The position numbers were made by a program, and so were the translations under genes. Under the pieces are notes generated by a model. It was not told where the DNA came from and ran no database searches. It saw only the letters and a program-made list of their open reading frames with translations. Of a stretch of 64,000 nucleotides of DNA, positions 45,841 to 59,511 are shown one piece after another. Source of the stretch: Portunus trituberculatus (Eukaryota; Arthropoda; Malacostraca; Decapoda; Portunidae). Position 1 is the first letter of the stretch; the number at the start of each line of letters is the position of its first letter. The DNA lies in contig NC_059279.1 in assembly GCF_017591435.1 (NCBI RefSeq), positions 168,501-232,500 of the forward strand, written 5' to 3'.

Positions 45841-48060
45841 CTGGTTATGCAATTGTACCATTATGTTGATGCTCACAGTGACAAAAATACAAAAATACGA
45901 AAAAATTGTTTCTTTCTTTCGTTTAGAAAAGTTTTAACGTGTTTTGTTTAGATGTACGATTATGTATTTTGGGGAATGTAATTTTGTATGTAGAATTTGG
46001 AAAATTATGTGAAAATCTGAACGCTATGTGAACTGGATTTCTTCTGTAATTGGAAATGAGTATAATTTGAAAGAAGTTTGATCAAGAGTATTTAGACATT
46101 CTTTTGTGGGAGTTTTCATGGAAGGGGAAAGTTTTGATGTAGAAAGTTCATAATAAATCTATAATTTAATGTTTTTCTTTTATTTTAGGTTATGCTTTTG
46201 GTTGATTTGGTTTGTATTTGGAGATGTTCAGATTAATTGTTTATCTTACTGATCAGTATCGTATTATGTAACTTTTAATTTGGGCTTAAGGACACAGGTG
46301 GGGTGACACAGAGGATCACGAGTTATTTAACCACAGGTGTGGGTCTTTAGCTTCACAGGTTTAACAGGAAACGTAAAACAAATCTGATGCATCGTGTTCT
46401 TTGGATGATTGGTCTGGTGGCACTGTATTCAAGGTATGTTTGGATTTATAAAGTTGTTATGTTCTTGTTTTTTTTTTATACTAGTTTGACTACATTTTTT
46501 AATAAAACGATCTTTAAAAAATGCAATGTTTAAGTTATTTTTCCTATTTTACTTATTATTTGATTTATTATTTATTGACATATATCATCTGGCCAATGAG
46601 AAATGAAAAAAAAAAAAAAACTCTTACTCATTTTTCCACGGCATTATTTACCTATATAAGAATCCACAAATAACGAAAAAGCCACTTGTATTAAGATGCA
46701 TCAGACTCACTTTCGTAGTTTCATGTCTTTGCACGACCTCAACTCTTCCTCTTCCTTCACTCACTCGTAAGACTCAAGAACCAACACTAAGGAGCTCCAA
46801 TATATTCACAGCAAGGCGTCATTTTCTTTATCACCGCCAGCAACACTGATGACTAAGAGTTGCCAAGTTTACGTGAGTTATTAAGAAATTTGAAATAATT
46901 TGTTTTTTGTCTCCATACGTACTGTGAGCCCAGAAAGAAAAGGAGAGTGTGAGGTCAGTTTCATTTATTTACTCCTTTATTTTTATCATCGTGCATTAGG
47001 GAGTTTGCAACATTCTACTTCGGGGGATGAGGTCATATTGAGGGGAACAGCGGGTAGATGGGGAAAGAAACCAATGGTGATCAGTTTTATGGGGAAATAT
47101 TTAGGTGGTATTTTAAGAAACTTTAACATTTACGACTTTCACTCCAACAAGTAACATAAACTAGTAGTACTCTCACCTCTGACTTATTTATATATTTTTA
47201 CATTTAACTACATGAAGAACTATTAGCATATCTAAGCTACTTTACGGTATCAAAACTTAAGACTGATCAAGGCATAAAAAAATCAAGAAAAATATGAAAA
47301 CTGACAAGATATTTTGAGGTCAATTCAAAAGCAATGTGTTGGCAGACCTTACCTTCTTCTATTGATGGGGCGACACAGGATGCAGAGAGAGGGAGAGAGA
47401 GAAAAAAGGAGATATACTATTAGTGAAATGTCACCATTCAAACAACATTATATTACTCCTATTATTGCTTCTTCTCATGTTCTCTATCGTATTGTTTTTG
47501 TGTCTATCCTGTCTGATTTCATATTGTCATTCCATATTATCATTAATCTCTGAAAAAAGTCTGAAAAATAGTTGCAAAATATTACTTCCTAAGCCAAAAT
47601 GATTAATGAAAATATGACTTGTAATAGACTCTTAACAAATCTAGAATGACTATAGAAGTTTCTCATCAAATGATCCTTTTTTTTTAAGTTTTCCGTAATC
47701 TATTTTTCCTCCATTTCAAACTATAATTCATAACGCTTCTTTCAATTCCTTCCTCCATCCCTTCCCTCAGTGTTATATTTCACACCTGTTTCCTTCTATA
47801 CTTCCATTTCACATTGCTCAACTTCATTTTTGTTTCTTTCTATCCTTTCCTTCGCCATTGTTTTGCTTATCTACTTCACATCTGCTTTCTTCTATGATTT
47901 TCCTTTATCCCTTCTTCTTCCCCTCTACCTCTTACCTATTCCAATACAGTCTTATCCCTTTCCCCATCTCTTTTCCTCGCCGCCTTTTTCCCTTATCTCT
48001 TCTAGTCTAGCAGTCTTACCCGTTCCTCAGTCTCTTATCCTCGCTTCATTCGCCTCTTAC
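45841..48060 (-). other. intron 12
   Basis: 2.2 kb of AT-rich sequence without long microsatellites. The acceptor side of intron 11's neighbour is C/T-rich on the plus strand at 47690-48060, i.e. purine-rich on the transcript just after the exon 12 donor. No coding signal. Confidence 0.65.
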
Positions 48061-48204
48061 CTCTTCCAGCATAATTTCCGTGAGCTCCACCGTGTTGGAT
48101 GTTGTTTCTCCCTTCTCGTTCTTAGCCACGAGTTTGTAGCTGCCGCAGTCAGTCTTCTCCGCCCTGATCATCTCCATCTGCACCACGTACTTGCCCTCAC
48201 CCTC
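48061..48204 (-). CDS. bt: projectin/twitchin exon 12 (second half of IgF)
   Basis: 144 nt, 48 codons, phase 0 both ends. The acceptor is TTTCGCAG and the donor GTAAGA. It encodes EGEGKYVVQMEMIRAEKTDC, then GSYKLVAKNEKGETTSNTVE and LTEIMLEE. The F strand is C-G-S-Y-K-L: the usual Asp-x-Gly has become Asp-Cys-Gly and the F-strand Cys is missing. It is the last Ig before the spacer, ending in an acidic tail that runs into exon 13. Confidence 0.92.
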
Positions 48205-48688
48205 CTGCGAAACGTGACGGTAATGTAAACAACGAGAGATTATATTCCGGTTACTGGATTGATAGAATGAGATCTTTATTCACTTTGACCATATTCATTC
48301 CTTCAATCTCCAGCATATCCATTACGTTTTCCATATTTACTTTCACTTATAAGAAGTTTTCCTATCACCTTTATTTCATTGTACAGTATTTCTATCACTT
48401 CTACAAAATCTTTCAGGCTTGTATTCGTAAGTGATTTGGGATTTTTCATTTGTTGTTATTTCGTAAAGGTACAACTCAGATTTTCATGGATGCTTTTCCT
48501 TATGATAATGCAGAATTCTTGTTGAAGTATCATTAAAATAAGGAAAAATTTTAATATCTAGAAGAGCTAAAATAAGATGACGAAACGACCTCATTATTCT
48601 CTTCTCAATCTCTCCACTCAAGTACTCATCTCTCGCACTCACTAGCCACTACTGCAACTAACCACCTTCACCACTGGCTGTTACTCAC
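48205..48688 (-). other. intron 11
   Basis: 484 bp, nothing notable. Confidence 0.75.
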
Positions 48689-48849
48689 CTCGTTGATGTT
48701 GACGCAGTGGCGGGTGTCCAGTCTGACCTTGGTGGTGTCCCTGAACCAGTTGCAGGCGGGTTTGGAGGTGGACATGATGATGCACTCGATCAGGACACGC
48801 CGGTTAATGATGGAGATCACCTTGGGCTGCTTCTTGATGGTAGGCGCCA
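48689..48849 (-). CDS. bt: projectin/twitchin exon 11 (first half of IgF)
   Basis: 161 nt: two bases, 53 codons. The acceptor is TTCCCAG and the donor GTGAGT. It encodes VAPTIKKQPKVISIINRRVL, then IECIIMSTSKPACNWFRDTT, with B-strand Cys and C-strand Trp, then RLDTRHCVNINE. Confidence 0.93.
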
Positions 48850-49471
48850 CTGGGAAAAGAAGCAAGATTAGGACCAAGACGCGCAGATTATAGTCAGATG
48901 TAGAAATTACTGTTGTGGTGGATATGATTTTTATTTTTTTTTTTTTGCTTTTTGTTTAGTGTTGTGGTGGATATTTTTTTTTCTCTTTTTCTTCTTTCGT
49001 TTACCCTAAAGGAGTTGCTTTTATGAGGACTTAGGAAAAATCTGTATTGTCTCCTATACCATCAAGATCAATGGCAAGGGACGACAGAGAATTAGATACG
49101 AAATAGGGAAAGAATGAAGGAAAAAAGACAGAGAATTAGACGAAGAGATAAGAAGTAGGGAAGGAATAAGGGCAAAAAAAAAAAAAAACAGACGAAGAGA
49201 TAATATGAAGAGATAAGAAGGAAAGGCAAAAGACTGAGAACCAAAATACAGATATAAGAAATTTGCTGAAGTATGCAGGAGATATCAACGCTCTAGATAA
49301 AAAAAAAAAATAACAATCCAAAGATAATAACTACATGATAATCGAGACGAATATTAACGAATGTACACATGAAATAAAAACAATTAAATTAATACAAGAA
49401 TATTTTGAAAGTCATTGTAATTTCGTTTCCTGTTTCTCTTCTTTTTCTTTATGTTTTTGTTTCCTGCTCAC
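48850..49471 (-). other. intron 10
   Basis: 622 bp, AT-rich with T and A runs, no coding signal. Confidence 0.75.
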
Positions 49472-49562
49472 CTTCAATGTTGAGGTTGAGATTGGCGTTG
49501 AGTTCCCCAAATTCGTTCTTAATGTTACACTTGTACACGCCTCCATCAGTGGGCTGCGGCTT
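49472..49562 (-). CDS. bt: projectin/twitchin exon 10 (end of IgE)
   Basis: 91 nt, 30 codons plus one base. The acceptor is CCCTGCAG and the donor GTGAGC. It encodes KPQPTDGGVYKCNIKNEFGE, then LNANLNLNIE: F strand with Y-x-C and the G strand. The LNLNIE ending is shared with the other N-terminal Igs here. Confidence 0.92.
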
Positions 49563-50731
49563 CTGCAGGGGTGGAAGAAAACGACATGTAGGACACCAAG
49601 CCAGTCAATCACCACAGGAGCGGGGGGAGACTGTGCTGATCTGTGACGCAAGGTCTGACTGTGTTTGAGTCTGAATACAAGATGCGACCGTGAGGAAAGA
49701 CAGTCGTTTTGAAGTGAAAGTGATTGGAATTGGAATGAACTCGTTGCTTTATGAAATACTGCAATGAAATTACTCGTACGAATGAGCAATTTGTTTGATT
49801 TAATCATATAATGTCTTTATTTACCCAATGTGTCTCTTTTTTGGGAGGGGGCGCTGAAGATGTGGAAGAAGAAGAGGAAGAGGAAGAAGAGTGAAATGGC
49901 CTTGGAATATATCATGGTTTGTTGGTGAGTGAGTATTAAGTGCAACAGCTTGTGTTTGTTTAATTCATAATCTACCTTGTGTGAGTGAGTATAGTACATA
50001 TTTAGTTGTGGCATCATCGTATCTCTTTTCTCTTGGGATTGGATGGCAAAGGGTTGTGTCAGTTGTACTTGGAGTTGTGTTACGGTTGAGTTACAAGATG
50101 TGGGTTGTGGACCACTAGTACGGGCGGTTATGAAGGTGGCGGCGACGGTGAAGCACTGCTTGTTGAGGTGAAGTGTTTAGTGGGTGTCGCACTCAACTAG
50201 TGGAAAATTATCGGAACCCAAAGAGACGTGAGGGGGAGTATGAGGTACAGGCGACCGTGAGGTTGCTGCTTTGGAAGTGGAATGTGTTTAGTGAATCTCG
50301 GGCTATGCTAATGGATCGTTATCTTGTAACCCAAGGACGTGAAGAAGAAAATGAGAAGCGTCTCGTAAGTGGAAGGCGAGGAGGCTGTGCATGTGGCGGT
50401 CTCAGTGCCTCGCAGTAGCCTGAAGCCTCGGCCTGCCCGAAACTTTCTCATTGCCTTCAGCGGCAACACCTCTCGCAGGGTGTTAGTGTCGTGGGGTCTA
50501 GACTGGCGGCTGAAACGAAATACCATTATCACCACCGTGAGTGTCAAGAATAAGCACAGCGTAAGCCAGGCACAGTTTAAGGAAGCGGAAACGAGCAAGC
50601 AGCAGCAGCAGCAGCAGCAGGAGCCGCAGCCAGACAGCAGCAGGAGGGAAAAGAGGCAGACAGCGGCAGCGGAGGTTGTAAGGCGCGGGAGGCGAGGAGC
50701 TGCAGAGGGAGGAGTAGAGTGCCGATGTTAC
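49563..50731 (-). other. intron 9
   Basis: 1.17 kb with a short (CAG)n at about 50600-50622 on the plus strand and a GC-rich segment at 50620-50730 just after the exon 9 donor. Confidence 0.7.
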
Positions 50732-51043
50732 CCGCAGGACCAGACGGATGCGGTACAGCTCCTCCTTCTCGAGCGTGACAGTGGCAGTGACCCGCGAAGC
50801 GTCCAGCTGCTTGCCATTCTTGCTCCAGGTGGAGGTGGGCTTGGGGTCAGCGCGCACCAGTGCCTCCATCAACACTCGTCCCGCCTTCTCCTCGAACTTG
50901 ATGGTTGGCTTCTCCACGAACACCGGCGCCTGGCCCTTCGGCTCCGGCTCGGCCTCGATGTTCAGATTCACATTGGCGGTGGCCTCCCCGAAGTGGTTCA
51001 TCGCTATGCACTTGTACTTCCCGGCGTCATCGGCACACGGGTC
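50732..51043 (-). CDS. bt: projectin/twitchin exon 9 (end of IgD, most of IgE)
   Basis: 312 nt, 104 codons, phase 0 both ends. The acceptor is GACTCAG and the donor CGG|GTAACA. It opens DPCADDAGKYKCIAMNHFGE (F strand of IgD), passes NVNLNIEAEPEPKG, then starts IgE: APVFVEKPTIKFEEKAGRVL, MEALVRADPKPTSTWSKNGK. The B-strand Cys of IgE is Ala. It is a fused exon spanning a domain boundary that is split by introns between the other N-terminal Igs. Confidence 0.93.
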
Positions 51044-52768
<1,725 letters not shown>

Positions 52769-52903
52769 CTTCACGATACACGAGTACTCAAACATCTCGG
52801 AGCTGACTTTGTGTTCCCTCACGACCAGACGCTTTCCTGCGACCACCAGCACGCCGTTCTTGAACCACTCCACTGTGGGCTGTGGCTTGGCCTTACAACG
52901 AAC
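52769..52903 (-). CDS. bt: projectin/twitchin exon 8 (middle of IgD)
   Basis: 135 nt, 45 codons, phase 0 both ends. The acceptor is CCCTACAG and the donor GTAAGA. It encodes VRCKAKPQPTVEWFKNGVLV, then VAGKRLVVREHKVSSEMFEY and SCIVK. B-strand Cys and C-strand Trp are present. IgD is the only Ig here split over three exons (7, 8, 9). Confidence 0.93.
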
Positions 52904-53010
52904 CTGTAGGGACGAACGAGGCACTGTCACACCACACACCCGCAGGACACAAACGGGGCAGCATATACCACGGGTCAAGGGATGGCTATGGGACGAACAC
53001 GAGGACGTAC
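52904..53010 (-). other. intron 7 (107 bp)
   Basis: The shortest intron in the window; GTACGT donor, CCTACAG acceptor. Confidence 0.85.
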
Positions 53011-53102
53011 CTTCATGGTGATCATAGTGCCCGTTTCGTTAGGGATGATTGAGGGTTTGTCCAGGAAGGTGGGAGCGAATCCTTCCGGTACGATCTTGCC
53101 CT
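53011..53102 (-). CDS. bt: projectin/twitchin exon 7 (start of IgD)
   Basis: 92 nt: two bases finishing a Lys codon, then 30 codons. The acceptor is CTTTGCAG and the donor GTACGT. It encodes GKIVPEGFAPTFLDKPSIIP, then NETGTMITMK: A and B strands with the APTF...KP signature. Confidence 0.92.
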
Positions 53103-54372
53103 CTGCAAAGTGTGAAAGGCGTGAGAGTGACACGTTCCCCTTGGATGCACCTCCAGGCTGCTACACGTAACACTACGCCGCTACACCTCGCACCTCCACC
53201 GCTGAGGGACAAGACACCACCACCAACACTAACACGAGACATTGCAATTCCAAACTCTCTAAACACGAGCAAGATGACCAACAGTCCAACGTGTCCCTGG
53301 AATGTCCCACCACTGGGCATGGTGGTGACGAGGCCTCACAAGGCTTCACAGGATTTTACACGACTTTACTTGACTCCACTCTCCTACAAAACCACTGTCC
53401 TAGGTTCCACTGGGTTTATCTCTCCTACCACTCTCCACTCTTCCTACGTTTAAGTCTCCTATGGTTTTACTGCCCTAGGATTCACTCTCCGTCACGTCAC
53501 TCTCCTAGACTAAGCACTACACTATTCTACACTACAGGCTTGTCCCTGCAGCTTGCTTCGTTCTTCTTCTTCACTCAAAAAACGGCACAAAAAGATCCTC
53601 CGGCGAGCTGACTAACCGCGGGTGAGATCTTCGCGAAAAAAAACACGCGATCTCACAAAAAAGACATCTAGTAATTTCTCCTCATTTATTTATTTATCCC
53701 GCTATTCCAGACTATTTATTGCACGCTACCCTAGAGAAAACACACAAAAAGTACCGAGGAACTTGCAACACCCGAAATAGGAGACAGAAAACGACGAGCT
53801 GGCGAAAACGGACATCGGACGGCGCGAGAAGTACTAGTAAAGAAAAGAAACAACATCTTAATAGTAGTTTTAATCCATACATTACCTTTAGATACCGTTT
53901 TCCAGAAGGTGTCGGACGTTTGCCACCTGTACACGCCAAGGAGTCCCTGTAGCTAAACCTAAAGAAAGTTGGTCTTGTCCTAAGGTTATGTGGGAGGGTT
54001 AAGGTTTGTTGACTTTAAGACTTTAAGACCAATTGAAGCTTCTGTTTAATGCTCTCTAATGTTCTGAAGGTTTTAAAAAGGGAAACTTATAAACAGGGCA
54101 AATCAAAAAGGGTCTTAATGAATACTAGAATTAAGTTTTTTTTTTTTTGTTGGGGACATTTAAGTTTTCATTCTCAATAACACACGTAAATTCAAATGTA
54201 GGAGAATTAAGTTATATTTTTTTCTCTATCTCTAGAATTGTTACATTTTTTTTCTCTCTAGCTCTATTACAACAGCGTTTATTGCAATATGAAAGAACCC
54301 TGCAGGAAGGCAAGTTATCTGCATAGCTTCTTTTTTTTCTCTCTCTCTTTTGGTTGGTTACACTACTGGGAA

Positions 54373-54790
54373 AAAGAATCAGCAGACAGACCTACACACT
54401 TACGAACACATGGACATTTCTACGGACAGACGGACACACACTGGGGAACACACACAGAACTGGACTTTTTAAGGGTTTTCAGACGGACACAAGGACAATC
54501 CGCCTGTCCGTTCTACAGGAGGAGAGGGACAAGGACAGCCACACGGACACGCACACAGACAGACTGAGGGATGAATCAAGGACAGCCCTACGGAGAGACA
54601 CGGACAAGGACAGACTGACGAGGACAAGGACAAGTTCACAAGGACAATAAAAGGAGTCGTGGGGAAAGACGAGAACAAGGACGGACAGGACAAAGACAAA
54701 ATCACGGACAGACAGGACTAGACGCACGTGGGGTAGTTTTGACGGACACAGGGAGGGACGGACAGAACAAGGACAGGCGAGTAAGGACAA
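54373..54790. repeat. degenerate GGACA satellite, block 1
   Basis: Variants of ACGGACA, AAGGACA and GGACAGACAGG recur every 5-12 bp for about 420 bp. On the transcript it reads TGTCC(T/G)TGTCC. Confidence 0.85.
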
Positions 54791-55404
54791 GGACAACAGC
54801 CCGGCCCAAGCCACGCCCCTCAACACTCGTTGCTGTTACGGCACACAAGAAGCAAACGAAACAAAAAAAAAAAAAATAAATAAATAAAAAAATAAAAAAA
54901 TAAATAAAACAAAGACCTCATAAAACTTGGAAAACAAGCGACGTCACCACCAACAACACCATCAACTCATATAAAAAGCGTCAAACAACCAAAATAACGA
55001 CAGGAAAAAAAAATATATATAATATAACAACGCTAATAAATAAGAACAATAAAAAACAACCTTCGTAAGCAAAATACACAAAGAACAACAGAACCATAAA
55101 ATCTAAAAAAAGCAACTTATGGAAAACTAAACAAATCGAAACACACTATTAATAAAAAAGACGAAAAAAAACAAACAATGAATGAATATGCCAAAAATAT
55201 GTATTAGTCTGAAATGGAAGCATAAAATAATAATAGCAACAATAACAATAAGTGTAATAATAATAAGGACAAGAATAATAATAATGGTAGTAATTAATAA
55301 TAGTAATGAGTAAAATTGGTTTAATCTTCGTCCTTTTGAGAGGAGGAAAAAAAGAATGCTTGAGAAAAAAAAACTGAGGAAGCAGTAGGGAAGTGCCAAG
55401 GGCA

Positions 55405-56240
55405 ATGGACGGACGCGAGACAAGGACACTCACAGGGACCAGGAATCACGGACGAGGACAATGGACAGCTACGGACAGAGCACCAGGAGAGACAGGGACA
55501 GGGCTAAGGAGTGATGGACGGACATTCTTCACTAAGGACACGGACAGGCACTGGTAGAGGACAAGGACAGTGCACATGGACACTCACGGACTCACGGACC
55601 AGGAGAGCAGGACACACTGACGAGGACAGTGACCAAGGGAAGAAAGTGACATGTTCACAAGGACAGTAAGTGGATATGAGTAATGCCACGGACAATGATG
55701 AATATGAACAGCAACACGGACGAGGACAATGACGGACAAAGACAAGGACAGGACGGACAAGGTCAAAGACAATGACGGACAACACGGTAACGAGGACAGG
55801 ACGGACAAGAACGGACACAGGACGGACAAGGACGAGGACAGTGATGGACAATACAGTGACAAGGACAGGACGGACAAGGACGGACACGGGACGGACAAGA
55901 ACAAGGACAATGCCATGAATGGACAAGCAGGTGAACAATGATGAGAATACGGATGTGACACGGACAAGGACAAGAGGAAAGTGACTGAATAATGGACAAC
56001 TACACGAGGACAGTTAAATAAGTCGGTTATTAGGAAAGTACCAAGGACACGGACACGCATAGGCAGTGACGAGGACAGGACCACAGTCGAGCGAGGACAA
56101 CGGACAGTGATAATGGATGCGAGGACAAGACAGTGACAGGAATATAGAAAATAAAAAACAAGACAGTGACAAGACAAGAAGTTTTCTCAAGCACTCAGAC
56201 GAAAGACAGTGAGACGAGGACAGTGACACAGGGAGGATGA
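55405..56240. repeat. degenerate GGACA satellite, block 2
   Basis: The same motif family for about 830 bp, densest at 55720-55980, where CGGACAAGGACAGGACGGAC-type text is nearly continuous. A longer unit (AATGACGGACAACAC/GGTAACGAGGACAGG versus CAGTGATGGACAATAC/AGTGACAAGGACAGG, about 65-70 bp) is repeated at least twice near 55770 and 55840. Confidence 0.85.
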
Positions 56241-56449
56241 TGACGAGGACGAGGAGGAGAAGGAAGAGGTCGAGGAGGGGAACGAGGACAGGCGGGCACG
56301 GGGGAAACAAAACAAACAATATTACAAACAAGACGAAGGAACGAAAAAGGGGAAAAAACAGAGACGGACACAAGAAAAAATAAAGAAGACGGAAACAAGA
56401 GAAAGATGCAGGAAAAAACAAAACTACAGAATCATACAATAGTAAAAGA

Positions 56450-56500
56450 TGGTGAAAGATCTATAGACAGAGAGACAGTAATAGACAGACAGATAGATAG
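56450..56500. repeat. duplicated 50 bp segment flanking exon 6, copy 1
   Basis: GATGGTGAAAGATCTATAGA, then CAGAGAGACAGTAATAGACA and GACAGATAGATAGA recurs at 56879-56935 on the other side of exon 6, in the same orientation, about 430 bp away. Confidence 0.85.
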
Positions 56501-56621
56501 ACTGAGATAGATCAACAGGAATAATCGTAATATAGAGAAGACTAATGGAAAATAAATAAAGGAGAACCAAACGAACGAACCAGCGGTCTCGAGACAAACC
56601 CAAAGCCAGGATTGTACTCAC

Positions 56622-56793
56622 TCTCGAAGTTCAGCGAAATGTTAGCGTTCGAGTCTCCGTGTGGGTTGAAGGCATTGCACCTCCACTGGCCACCATCCGA
56701 CGCCTCCGGCTTAGAGATGACTATAGACACTATGTACGTGTCGCGCTCACAGATCTTCTTGTACATGGAAATACGACCCTGTTCCTTGATGGT
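56622..56793 (-). CDS. bt: projectin/twitchin exon 6 (second half of IgC)
   Basis: 172 nt, 57 codons plus one base. The acceptor is CCCCACAG and the donor GTGAGT. It encodes TIKEQGRISMYKKICERDTY, then IVSIVISKPEASDGGQWRCN and AFNPHGDSNANISLNFE. The F strand has Trp in place of Tyr before x-Cys. Confidence 0.93.
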
Positions 56794-57919
<1,126 letters not shown>

Positions 57920-58049
57920 CTCCGTGCCCTTGAACCAGGTGATCTCAGGCTCCGGGTTCGCCTCCAGCACACACTCCATGACCAACTTGTCTCCCTCCTG
58001 ACGGATCACTGGCTTCTTGGGGAATCTTGGGGCCCTTGCGTCCGGTACC
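57920..58049 (-). CDS. bt: projectin/twitchin exon 5 (first half of IgC)
   Basis: 130 nt: one base finishing a Lys codon, 43 codons. The acceptor is TTCTGCAG and the donor GTAAGA. It encodes VPDARAPRFPKKPVIRQEGD, then KLVMECVLEANPEPEITWFK and GTE: A, B and C strands with Cys and Trp. Confidence 0.94.
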
Positions 58050-58230
58050 CTGCAGAAGGCCATGGAGGAGGTAGGTGTTAATACTTCTTAGAATAGCTGG
58101 ATTTGTGGGATTTATGATAGGATAAGAAGGAAAAGGATGAAAAGGAGTAGGAAAGGAAGGAGTAGTAACATAATTGAGAATGGTGTTAGAGAAAGAGGAG
58201 GAGGAGGAGGAGGAGGAGGAGGAGGAGGAA

Positions 58231-58280
<50 letters not shown>

Positions 58281-58429
58281 TTGGTAGTAGGATGAGAAGA
58301 ATAGAAAAAAAAGAGAAAAGATAAAAGAACAAAAAAATAACGCGAAAGAAGAGAAAAAAGAGAAACACAAACAGAACGAAACGAAAAAAAAAAAAACAGA
58401 AAGGACTCGAAATCAGACATACAACTCAC
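58050..58429 (-). other. intron 4
   Basis: 380 bp with (GGA)n and (GTA)n arrays at 58194-58280. Confidence 0.8.
58194..58280. repeat. (GGA)n-(GTA)n compound microsatellite
   Basis: About 35 bp of GGA followed directly by about 50 bp of GTA. Confidence 0.95.
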
Positions 58430-58642
58430 TTTGGCTTATCATCTTCAGTCTTGCCCTCGAAGTTGAGGTTCATGGTAGCCACGCCCTCGCCGATCTTGTT
58501 GCTGGCAATGGCCTTGTACTCGCCCTCGTCCGAGTTGGTGACGGACGAAATGGTCATGGACACGAGATAGTTAACCTTGCCGTCCTTCTCTACCTTCATC
58601 ACGTGGCGAGAGTCTTCACGTACCTTCTTCCCCTTGAATTCC
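58430..58642 (-). CDS. bt: projectin/twitchin exon 4 (second half of IgB)
   Basis: 213 nt: one base completing the C-strand Trp codon, 70 codons, two bases. The acceptor is TCCTCCAG and the donor GTGAGT. It encodes EFKGKKVREDSRHVMKVEKD, then KVNYLVSMTISSVTNSDEGE and YKAIASNKIGEGVATMNLNF, ending EGKTEDDKPK. The F-strand Cys is absent (Y-K-A). Confidence 0.94.
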
Positions 58643-59091
58643 CTGGAGGAAGGAGAAGGTGGTGGTGGTGGTGGTGATGGTGAGGTCTAGTTGTATGTGT
58701 GTTTGGTGTACTGATTTGTTGTCTGATTAACCTCTTGAGCACCATGACGCGTTTCCATTTTCAATCTGTTTACTATTTGTTGATTTTATACAATTTCAGA
58801 AACGTACACCCTTACTAATGTCAATAAAATGGTCTAATCGTACACAAATTTCAAGGTAAAGATGTCATAGTATTGAAGTGATTAACTGATTTGCTGACTG
58901 ACTGACTGACTGACTGACTGACTGACTGACTGATTGACTAACTGATTAGCTGCCTGACAAACAAACTAACTGACTGACTAACAGAGAAACTTAATAAAAA
59001 AAACCTCCATCACTCAACACCAAAACCTCTAATTCCAAACAAGCCAATTCCCCCTTCACTCCCTCACCATCTCCCTCTTTGCCCTACTCAC
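58643..59091 (-). other. intron 3
   Basis: 449 bp; a (GGT)n stretch near 58660 and (GACT)n at 58897-58935 on the plus strand. Confidence 0.78.
58897..58935. repeat. (GACT)n microsatellite
   Basis: About 39 bp of CTGA/GACT tetranucleotide, with degenerate copies around it. Confidence 0.93.
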
Positions 59092-59230
59092 CACACAACC
59101 GTCGGGACAGGATCACCAACACATTTGCAGGAGAATATCACGCTGTTTCCGTCATCGCTCTGCCTAATGCTGGGGCGCTCCGTGAAGGTGGGTTTCATTC
59201 CGTCCTTCTTGGGCAGTGTCGTATCATCAG
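59092..59230 (-). CDS. bt: projectin/twitchin exon 3 (first half of IgB)
   Basis: 139 nt: two bases, 45 codons, two bases. The acceptor is GCTCACAG and the donor GTGAGT. It encodes DDTTLPKKDGMKPTFTERPS, then IRQSDDGNSVIFSCKCVGDP and VPTVV, and its last two bases with exon 4's first base make the C-strand Trp. The linker before KPTF is longer than usual. Confidence 0.93.
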
Positions 59231-59445
59231 CTGTGAGCATCATAAAGGAACCTGGAGGCGCCGCAGGAGCAGCAGGAGGCGCAGGAGGTGGTGGTGGTGG
59301 AGGAGGAGGAGGAAGGAGAGGAGCAGGAGAAGGACGGGGAGGAGGAAGGACATTTTGGGTTAATTACACTGAGACAAAGACAGTACATGGCGCAATGATG
59401 TATGTGATGTGAGAGAGCAAGAAAGAGAACGAGAGCAAGAACGAG

Positions 59446-59449
<4 letters not shown>

Positions 59450-59508
<59 letters not shown>
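59450..59508. repeat. (GA)n microsatellite
   Basis: 59 bp of GA with degenerate GAGC-type copies before it. Confidence 0.96.

Positions 59509-59511
<3 letters not shown>

Larger units (their letters stand above)
53103..56621 (-). other. intron 6 (3.5 kb) with a GGACA satellite
   Basis: Largest intron in the N-terminal Ig part. Two blocks are filled with degenerate (C)GGACAAGGACA repeats; between them is AT-rich text with runs of A. No coding signal. Confidence 0.7.

Noticed and set aside
45015..45869. Plus-strand open frame of 284 codons rich in Leu, Phe and Ser
   Set aside because: Antisense of the E/K repeat exon; looks like membrane segments only because GAA/AAG codons read backwards as Phe/Leu/Ser.
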